In this document: positions 56,121 to 64,000 of the stretch, piece by piece
How the letters are laid out: the number at the start of each line of letters is the position of its first letter
Numbering within the stretch: position 1 is the stretch's first letter
Assembly: GCA_002205965.3 (NCBI GenBank)
Contig: NADL03000596.1
Coordinates: 62,001 to 126,000 of the forward strand
Source: Kappaphycus alvarezii
Taxonomy: Eukaryota; Rhodophyta; Florideophyceae; Gigartinales; Solieriaceae
Direction: 5' to 3'
Length of the DNA stretch: 64,000 bases
Notes under the pieces: model-generated
The model's database searches: none
Told to the model about the DNA's origin: nothing
The model's input: the letters and a program-made list of their open reading frames with translations, nothing else
Made by a program: the position numbers and the translations under genes

Positions 56121-56517
56121 ATGAACTTTCTTGTCGATCCCACATCTCAATATCCTAGGTCGTCATAGAACGTAGCCAGAATTGCCGCGCGCTGGCCCGG
56201 AGTCGCACGACTCGAAGTCCATCCTTCTCCCTACGTAACAATTGTCGCTCTACAGTATCAACTTCTTTGCGCTTCGCCTTACAGAGATTTTTCTGTTCGG
56301 ATATTTCTCTTGAACCTGGTGCCCCGCAAAGAAACTTGTCTCGTCCAGCAATTGTGGCTCGAAATCGGATACCTTAGGGTTTGCCAATTGAACGTTGGCA
56401 ACGAACCCCTCCGTCAAATTTTCATATCCCTCTTACTCTGTTCCTCTATAAGCTGATGAGAGAGATAATGAACCGCCCCATTGGAAGACCCCGGCGGTAC
56501 TTAACCTCTAAGTTGTA

Positions 56518-57447
56518 CTAGGCCATCAGATATAACCAACGTGCCAACCGTCCATGGATAACCTTCTTCTTACACGCTGTTTGCAAAGCATGGTGATCGG
56601 TGTAAATAACAGAAGTTTTCTCGGAGAGTAGGTAGACCCGTACCTTCTTCAACACGAACACGACACCGAGAGCTTCTCTTTCGCTAGTAGAGTACCAGCG
56701 CTCTTGCTCGGTCATTGTACGGGACGCGAATTAAATCGGAAGTACCTTCTCATCCTCCTTCTTCTGGGCCAGCACAACTCTAAAGCCACTCAAGACGCAT
56801 CCGTTTCAACAAGGAATGAGGAGTCAAAATCGTGAAAGGCAGTAATGCGCCGTTGTCAGCTTCTTCTTGAGATCTTCGAAATCGTCCTGCTCTTTCTGTC
56901 CGTTTAAAGGACTCCTTCTCGGTCGTAGCAGCATGTAGCACTGCAGATGTTCTGCTAAATTCCTTATAAACTGTCGATAGTGTCCGGCCAGACCGAGGAA
57001 AATCCTGAGCTCGGTTACTTTCTTTGGAGCCGAAGCCTTCAAAACGTCCTTGATCTTATCTTCGTCCACTTTAACCGCAGCGTCATTGACGACGTGGCCG
57101 AGCAGGTTCATCTTCGAGTGAGCGAAGCTGCACTTGGTCACCTTGATCTTCATTTTTTCTTCCTTAATCCTTTCGAAGACTTCCTTGCAAAAGCCGACGT
57201 GTTCTACCATGCTTTTGGAACCTTTAACCACTTCATCAACATAAACCATTGCGAACGACAAGCCTTGAAGAATGTCGTGCATCATCTTCTGGAATATCGA
57301 ATGTGCGTTCATTAACCCGAACGCATCACTTCGAACTTTTACGTTCCATAGCGATATACGAATGTCTTCATCTCTTTGCACTCCTCCGACATCCGCACCT
57401 GCCAGTAGCCCATATCGAGATCCAACATCGTGAAGACCTTGGCGCAC
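56518..57447 (-). pseudogene. Gypsy reverse transcriptase and RNase H
   Basis: NAHSIFQKMMHDILQGLSFA, the catalytic block MVYVDEVVKGS (YVDE instead of YVDD), NLLGHVVNDAAVKVDEDKI and LRIFLGLAGHYRQFIRNLAE are RT motifs. STSEREALGVVFVLKKVRVY and IYTDHHALQTA are RNase H motifs. Confidence 0.85.
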
Positions 57448-58099
57448 GCGATTACATCGAAGAGTTACTCAATCTTCGGCAACGGGCAACGGTGAGACTT
57501 CATGACTCTATTCAGCTGGCGGTAGTTGACAAAAAAACGGGGCCTTCCATCGTTCTTTGTCTCTATAACGGCAGGGAGTGACCACTCTGAGCTAGCAGGC
57601 GTGATTATCCCTGCTTCCAGAAGCTCTTTTCCCTACTTCTTCGCGACGTCATTGTGCTTGGGGGCACCCGGCGCGCCCTTGAGTGAATCGGAGAGTTTTC
57701 CGTCAACTCAAAGGAATGCACCACCGGGACGTTGGCCGGCTCTAGTTCGTTGATGTCCCAAGCAATGACGTCCGTGTCCTGCAGTGCCCTCACCAGTACG
57801 CTCTAGTACTTTCCTTCCAGATGCTTAACCTTCGAGGAGATTAGAGCAACCTGTTCTGCATCCCCGTCTTCCCACTAGACTCTCTGCCCTCTACTTTTCC
57901 TCAAAAATCCGGCTCGTAAGGTTCCTTGTTCAGGATTTCAAGCACCAGCTCATGCTCAGTATCTGATCCACTATCACTGCCCCCCGCGACCCTGATGAGG
58001 ATGTAGAGGGAAACTTCTCGTCCTCCGTCTCGTCGGAAGATGTGAAATACTCACTGTCAGTGCGCGTCCCATCGATCACGGGAGGATCGCTGAGTAGTG

Positions 58100-58500
58100 T
58101 CAAAGTACCTCCCTCTCCCCAACCGCCAGTGTGACCTGTTGACGTATGTAGCCAAGGTTCGCCTGCAGAGACTCCAGGGTCGGACTTCTGATAATGGCAT
58201 CGAACGGGGCTTTACACACTACCAAGAAATTCAACGGCACGACCAACCATCCACAAGACACCGGGACCTCTTCCACGCAGCCGAAAACTTCGGCAACCAT
58301 CCCGTCCGCGACGGTCACTTGAAAAGCCGTAGCGGTAGGGTCTAGTACCATTATCTTGCATAAATCCCATGACGTGATATTTGAACGGCTCCCGTGTCCG
58401 TCCCGTGCGCCTTTACCGCGATGACCTTCAACTGACGAGGGCTACCCGGTGGGTTAGCTACAAAGGCTTGAGTCATGGGAACAGTCTTCGCAATAAATCT
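58100..58500 (-). pseudogene. Gypsy aspartic protease
   Basis: KAHGTDTGAVQISRHGI carries the DTGA active site. After a shift FQVTVADGMVAEVFGCV and PFDAIIRSPTLESLQANLGY give the rest of the retropepsin fold. Confidence 0.7.
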
Positions 58501-58849
58501 TTTGAGTTGCTTCCTAGCTTCATCCCCATTCCCACGAAGAATTCGCCCAAAGTTCATCCCTGTATGGGCAGATGCAAGCTCCACGACCACATTATACTTT
58601 CCCACGTGGTCCTGCAAGCTGCTTGTTGCTTTCTGAGCTCTCCGGATCTTGCTCATTTTCTTAACGGTAGTTGGGAGAACCAAAGGTGGACAAACAATCT
58701 GTGCCTTGTTTATAAAAAGATCGATGTCCATTATGTTTTCCCTCCTCTGTTTTGGCAGGGCCTGACCCTCAGCATTCCTTTTGGCTGCGGCGACCGAATC
58801 ATTGTTCTGAGACTCGCGAACGACTGCCACGGGCTCTTCGTCTTCTTTT

Positions 58850-59915
58850 CCTTCAACTTGAGCTCTTCCCCGGAGTCGAACCTAGCCGCTGCCACCCCGA
58901 CTCGAAGATCGCTGTTGTGCTGCCCTTGAACCTGCAAGTTTTCTCGGAATGCCCCCTTCTCTGACAAAAGGTACAGTGAGTGTTCTTGTAGGGATTTTGT
59001 GGCCATTGGGTTGCGCAGTGACCCTTCTGCCAGCAATAGCTGCAACTGAAGTCCTCTTCGACAGGCGCCGCCGGTCCAGCCCTATCCATCTGCTTCTTCA
59101 AGAACAACGAGAGCTTGGCGAGGTGACCAAAGAGCTGATTGACCTTTTTTTAGAGCTTTTGCGTGCTCCTCTTGCGAAAACCCGGACGCTGTAGAATCTT
59201 CTTCAGGTCCAAAACCGCTTCCGATCCTTATCCGGTGGTTCCGAAAAATGCCTTCTGGTCGATATCAAATTCTCCTATCGCCTTCTTCAGTCTATTACGG
59301 TCCGCTGAGGCCCGATACATCAAGAGCTGCGCCAACCCCGGGTGTCCCGAGGCAGCTTTCCGAAGCAACCCGAACGACGCTGCATCACTGAGGCCCACCC
59401 TTCTGTATAGGGCGTCAATTCTTGCTAGTCAGCCTCTTATATCCTGTATCTCCAAACAGGCGACCAACACTCCGTTAACTTTTCCTCCGGGTTGGTCTTC
59501 TTCGTATCCTCGACGAGAAACTTGCTTTTCACTACGTCGTACTTCTGAGTCTCCTCGTTAAGGGCTTCATCCTGCGCGAAATTTTCGTAGCACCATTCAT
59601 ATTCCTTCCAGTCCAGATGCCAAAGAATCTGGAGAGCCTTCTCGATCGTTTTAGCCGCGTATCGCGAAACGTCGGACGACGAGGATCCGTCAAAGGAGAC
59701 ATGGGGGAATTGTTTTTGTTCATAATGCTATACCTTAGTAGTAGTTCCATGAAATTCTCGTGCTTTTACTTCCTGTTCGGGTCAAGCGTAACCACTGCCT
59801 TCCTTCTTTTTTCGAACTCTAAGCGCCCCCCCCTTCCCTTTTGTATGCCGCCAAGATAGTTGCGGTATACAGTAGCGAGCCATTCTGGGCCTCCCGTCGG
59901 GACACCTGTCCCATC
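58850..59915 (-). pseudogene. Gypsy Gag with double zinc knuckle
   Basis: An ATG-less minus frame from about 59735 reads EKALQILWHLDWKEYEWCYE, then VVKSKFLVEDTKKTNPEEKL. After shifts it reaches LFGHLAKLSLFLKKQMDRAG and two CCHC boxes, CSYCWQKGHCATQW (last Cys lost) and CTFCQRRGHSEKTC. The N-terminal ~150 bp (59757-59912) is the segment duplicated at 53087-53235. Confidence 0.75.
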
Positions 59916-59920
59916 AACAG

Positions 59921-62340
59921 TATCCAGGCCGCTGGGAGTGCGTTGCTCTGGACAAGTCGTCACTGTGTAACACAAAATAACGCGCACTGCATGTAGGGTG
60001 GGTTTCCCAGTGAACTTGATCATCTTAAACAAGAATTCCGATGCAAAAGACAACTGCCGTACCTTGCCTCTAGTCCGAGTCCATGCACTACCTCTTCTGT
60101 ACGGAGCACTAAATATCCTGTAGGGACAAACCAGTGGCTATCCCCGTGGTCTTAATAGGTTCACCCGCGCGCGGCCAGTTGACGCCTTCCCATACACGCC
60201 CTCGGGATTTAATGTGATAGGGAAGGCTTGTGTAGAGGAAAGGGGCTGCTCTTCACCGAATTATGACGTGCCAAAGCGTTCCGGCAGGCAAGAAGCGTTC
60301 ACCGCAGGCCTGTTGGTATCGGGTGAGTCGCCGTAATGCGCATGTTTTGGACGTTCTGCGAGAGTAGCGGCCGCTGAACGAACCAAGATGCTAGCATTAT
60401 GGGAACTTCTGCCGTCGTCGCCATATTCTCCTAGTCAGCATGGACGTCTACGGGGCGGTAGGCGACGAGAGTTCCAAGTTAGTCCGCCATCTCGCTACCC
60501 ATCCCGCATCACGTCTTAACAACCACCGCCCACCAAGAGATCAACGACTTCTCTACGTGTCTCGACTTCGGCTTGCGGGAATGCAAGGCCGTCAGATTCT
60601 TTACACGCCGTCTCCCTAAGTGGTTTACACTATAACTACGCCCTGCGCACACGAATATTTTCCCGTTAAATATATTCCCTCCGGGATACTTGGATGGATT
60701 AAAGGGCAAGTACCTTGTAGAAGGGGAAAATAGGGGGTGTGTTTACTGTGGTAGCTCCGAAGGCTGAGAACCAGGAGAGTTTGTGGGGAATTCGTCGTGC
60801 AGCAGAGGAGATAGTGGACGACCTCATTCCTTCTAGGAAGATTGGGAGAGAGAAGACAACATACAGGCCGCGTTGGAGAAGACCACTAGTGCGGCGTGCC
60901 GTTGCAAAAGAATTCATCTTGTCCTCAAGGAATGCTCCATGTCTCTATTCGCAACAGCTTTTGCCACCCCCTTGGCAACGGAAAAAGCTTCCGGATGCCA
61001 TCGTCTTGGGGAGGAGATTGGAATCGGGAGGAGCCTGGCTCTGTCGGGCGGTACAAAAATGAAACCTTGGCACCTTCTGTGCTTGTCTGAAATGGCGGGG
61101 TTAAGACTAGTGAAGGGGATGAAATTTCGAATCCTGCTATGGGAGAGGGCTAGTCGGTTGACGAGCGTGAAGTGGAAGTAGTCCGTGCCACCTGTCGCTC
61201 CAGCTGCTCGATGTCTAGCTTTTTCGTGTGGAATGTTGCAGGTAGAGGCTCTATGAGGGATGCCTTGCCGCGCTGGCGAGGTCGCTTCCAAAAAAGCAAC
61301 TTGGTTGTCATGCCGGACGAGTGCTCTCTTTCGTACTGACAATGCGCAAGGTGATCCTCGTGAATGTCGAAAGTTTCGGGGCATTGACTTTTTCGAGCTC
61401 GGGGCCCCTGGTGCGAGCTCTGGCACCTGGCAGAAGTACTGCAGCTCGATAGAGAACTGTTTCTTCGAGATGTCTGTTTTCAAACCTGACAAGCTACGCA
61501 AAGGATTTTTTTTCGTAACTTAATTTCATTGATGCCTGAAAGGCTCGCGTACGATTGTGATTCTGGGGTACTCCACAGTATAGTAATTGCTCCATGAGCG
61601 CCACCTGGACATCGTTTACAAAAGAGTCAGGGTATTCAGCGTGAAAGGCTTATCGGAGCAGAAGCTGTAGCACGGATCTGTCTGAGGCCGTAATATAACA
61701 AAAGAAATTCTGAAACTATGAAATTGTGAAAACCCTACATCATAATTTTTCAAAATTTTCATTGCCATTTCATTATTAGAGTTTTGTGAAATACAATGAT
61801 AATGAAACAGAACCCAACAGCTTGGAGTAGTTTTCAAAAATTACTGGAGGCTGCACAGTCGAACTTGTTCAGGAATATGTGATGATTTACGTATGAATCG
61901 AGCGTCACCCAGGATCTCCAAGCGCTCGAGGCCGACCATGAAAGCAATAAATTCCTCGACATCGAAAAAAGGCGTTAAACACATCTGTATTGCAAAGCAC
62001 GAGTAGCTAAAGGCGAAAGCACCGGATACTTTCGCAGGAAACAGAATGCATACATATATAGGTCTTTCCATTTGCGAAGAGACGAAGCCGTCAGGGTAAC
62101 CCTGTCCTGATGCCTCATAATTTCTCTCGCATATGCCGTACAGACTTTTGAATTCGGCAAAAATCTCGCTTCAGTACGCCCGCGGGCCGTTCATGCAGTC
62201 TCAGTTGAGTAATAATACCAGCAATATCAGAATGCGTCACACCTCCAGCTGGAAATTCAACAGGTGAAGGTTCAAAAGCGCTGTCATTAAAAGTAGTGCA
62301 ATGTGATCGGACCAAGGATCTAGCGTCTCAGCGTCAAGTT
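59921..62340. other. No recognised gene
   Basis: Includes overlapping open frames on both strands at 60739-61523 (up to 195 codons on the minus strand). Neither strand shows a motif I can assign. The rest has short frames only. Part of 59.9-60.7 kb should be the missing LTR of the gypsy element, but no matching copy was found. Confidence 0.35.
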
Positions 62341-62341
62341 C

Positions 62342-62830
62342 TTATCTGCTCCTTGATTCTAGTAGTAGGGCGCAAGCTGTAGTCATGCGGTCATCAGCGA
62401 GTACATGAAGTAATCTACAGTACTCACAAGCTCCAAATTCTGGTTCTCTCGCGGTCAAGTTTAGACTGGCAACTTCCCCGCTTTGTGGATCTCCATTCTG
62501 TACTACTTCTCCATCGAATACAGGAACATCACCTCGAATCCATTCAACTTCTTCGTTACCTGCTGTAGTTTTCCTGATCCTGACTGCTGTCGGTGAAATA
62601 CATGCTAGACGGGGCGTTGCACTAGTCTCTCCTGCTTCAACAAATTCCAAGGCCTGTAATGCGTTATTGATGCTAATCTGTCGTTGCACCATCTTGCGAC
62701 AAGCACCCTCATTTTTGTTTTCATCTTACTGTTTTGAACGCCCGTTACCTTCAACGATCGCAGAAGAGCCTTATAGGTCGCATTATCAAGCGGTGATCAC
62801 CTGAACAATTCCTTCCCTTCCTCACCTGTA
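62342..62830 (-). CDS. Unknown ORF downstream of a copia RT
   Basis: Minus frame of 116 codons (AGETSATPRLACISPTAVRI … CEYCRLLHVLADDRMTTACA) preceded, after a shift, by NATYKALLRSLKVTGVQNSK, which loosely resembles a SAP-type helix-turn-helix. It lies between the copia RT and unassigned DNA. Not recognised. Confidence 0.3.
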
Positions 62831-63090
62831 CATGGTGCGACAGTTCTCGGATCTCGATCAGTGTTGTTTATGAATCGTGCTCCTCCGGGAGCTGGATAAG
62901 AACCCACATCGTGACCACTGAATAGAAATACGCGTAAAGGTGTATATCGATGCCGGAAGTCCCTTCGATGTCTCCTGAGGCACGTTCAGGCAGTTTCTCT
63001 TGAGAATAATCTGTCGGATGATGACATCGCTGTTTATATATGTCACATTGTCCTGGTGAGTAAATGGAGACGGTAGTAATGTCATACTGT

Positions 63091-64000
63091 TCACTTGTAA
63101 AGGACACAGATTGTGACATGAAATAACAGGAAAAACAGGCAAACATTTGTCGCATTGCTCACCTTTGGGTAGCGCACTGTAGAGCTTAGGTTACGTAGTT
63201 CCGCCAACATGGTATTCGCATTGACCAAATGTGCCACTTTGAGTCTATTGACTCGTTGCTGCATCAATGACACCAAGTAAGATGCCTGCGGTAATGTACC
63301 ATTCCCGAGATAAAGAAGTGTTCCTGCTAATGTTCTGTATTGCTGTATCTCTGCAGCTGTGGCCATTGAATCTCTTGCTTTGCGTCTAAGCCTTGTCAGT
63401 GTGATGGGTTTTATGCGCTTCCAATACTCTAACATGGAGAGCTGTATGCTTCCGTCGCGCTCCACTCTGATTTCGCATCCGCCGAATACGAATTGAGACC
63501 CTTTGTTTATCATCCCGATCTCAAACCGCTGCTGCATGCCGCGAAGAATCTATCCAAGTCCTCCTTCAGTCCTGCTGCCAAGAAGTCATCACTGAGCTTC
63601 GCTACTAACAGTCGTATTTTCCCTGAATCGTCTCTTCTGACAAAGAGTTGGCTTATGCCGAATACGTGCTCTAGTCCACCGTCATTCAGCATCCATTCCT
63701 CGACTACGATCATCCATTGTCGTCCTGCCTCGACTATCCCGTAAGGGAGCTTTAGGAGTTTCCATAGTACCCCTTTCCTGTAGCCATTCGCGTGGTGCCA
63801 CTCCGTGGTGGTCTTACGTATATGTCTCTTCCTTATGGGTCCACTTTGCAAATACGCACCTTTAATGTCGGCTGTCCAGACCGTGAAGTTCAAGAATGTC
63901 ACCAACGAAAGTAGCAGTCTCACGATACTAAGTTGGGCATTCGCTGAGTCCTTCCGTATGTTATCCTTTTCGTCATCTTCGTTCCCGTGTGGGCAGAGTC
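63091..64000 (-). pseudogene. Copia reverse transcriptase, continues beyond the window
   Basis: Minus strand: KDSANAQLSIVRLLLSLV, VWTADIKGAYLQSGPI (RT motif), LWKLLKLPYGIVEAGRQW, VAKLSDDFLAAGLKEDLDRF (the catalytic region, DD retained). After a shift near 63520, GTLLYLGNGTLPQASYLVSL and VAHLVNANTMLAELRNLSS follow. A GTGAGC donor-like site directly follows the last conserved codons (about 63165). RNase H is not visible. Different copia lineage from the element at 20.66 kb. Confidence 0.85.

Larger units (their letters stand above)
54990..59920 (-). mobile_element. Decayed Ty3/gypsy element (coding part)
   Basis: On the minus strand, in order: gag with two zinc knuckles (59.9-58.85 kb), protease (58.5-58.1), RT (57.45-56.9), RNase H (56.8-56.5), integrase with HHCC remnant and GPY/F-like C terminus (56.1-55.1). 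No matching LTR pair was found around it. Frames are broken repeatedly. Confidence 0.8.

Noticed and set aside
53087-59912. The repeated segments as an LTR pair of the gypsy element
   Set aside because: The repeat lies within gag-coding sequence, is only about 150 bp, and the flanks do not match; LTRs should lie outside gag.
60739-61523. Overlapping ORFs of 107, 102 and 195 codons on both strands
   Set aside because: Mutually overlapping frames in GC-rich DNA; no motif on either strand, so no gene is called.

Overview
The window is eukaryotic, TE-dense DNA. Nearly every recognisable protein belongs to a mobile element: Ty1/copia, Ty3/gypsy, non-LTR, Harbinger-like, pogo-like, an inverted-repeat element and one large multi-gene DNA element. 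There are plausible spliceosomal introns with GTAAG/GTGAG donors, and one degraded GH6 glycoside hydrolase. No rRNA, tRNA, CRISPR array or bacterial operon is visible. The lineage cannot be fixed from sequence alone. The copia types and GH6 would fit a fungus, an oomycete-like protist or an alga. Most coding regions are broken by single-base indels. The LTR pair of the youngest element differs only by four 1-nt indels with no substitutions, so some of these breaks may be assembly errors rather than decay.

Layout. 1-14.4 kb: what looks like one large DNA element. It carries an unknown 405-aa protein (+), a Ulp1/C48-type cysteine protease (-), a ParB-like plus coiled-coil gene (+), a PIF1-like helicase (-), a DDE-type transposase with C..C/DG/YDFACGL/DRFH..H..CS motifs (+), and an unidentified broken gene (-). 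A near-palindromic motif, consensus GGACYGGCCAGTCC, is sprinkled about 18 times through exactly this region, in coding and non-coding DNA alike, and is essentially absent afterwards. 14.4-20.6 kb: an 825-bp inverted-repeat element with GTAC microsatellites, a GH6 gene with a likely intron, and two unidentified ORF regions. 20.66-27.40 kb: a near-complete, young copia element whose first ORF carries two C2H2 zinc fingers. 27.8-29.1 kb: the C-terminal part of a non-LTR-type reverse transcriptase. 29.6-31.8 kb: a long zinc-finger exon-like frame (-), tandem repeats and hairpins, and a Harbinger-like transposase (-). 32.2 kb: a minisatellite. 35.3-36.4 kb: a pogo-like transposase (-). 37.05-42.02 kb: an old Ty3/gypsy element with recognisable LTR remnants. 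42.2-43.4 kb: a second Harbinger-like transposase (+). 43.4-49.8 kb: AT-rich DNA without supported genes. 49.8-51.5 kb: a decayed copia fragment (-). 53.0-60 kb: a decayed Ty3/gypsy element (-) with a convergent gene (+) past its pol end. 63.1-64.0 kb: another copia RT (-) running off the window.

The standout is at 53742: the convergent + strand gene opens with a histone H3 N-terminal tail look-alike, MARTKQLARIGTIGR and onward. It matches the H3 tail without gaps at 18 of the first 39 residues. The frame then changes into non-histone sequence, followed by a region with a His/Asp pattern like a papain-fold protease. The second standout is the private palindrome family of the 1-14.4 kb element, which also encodes a ParB-like domain.
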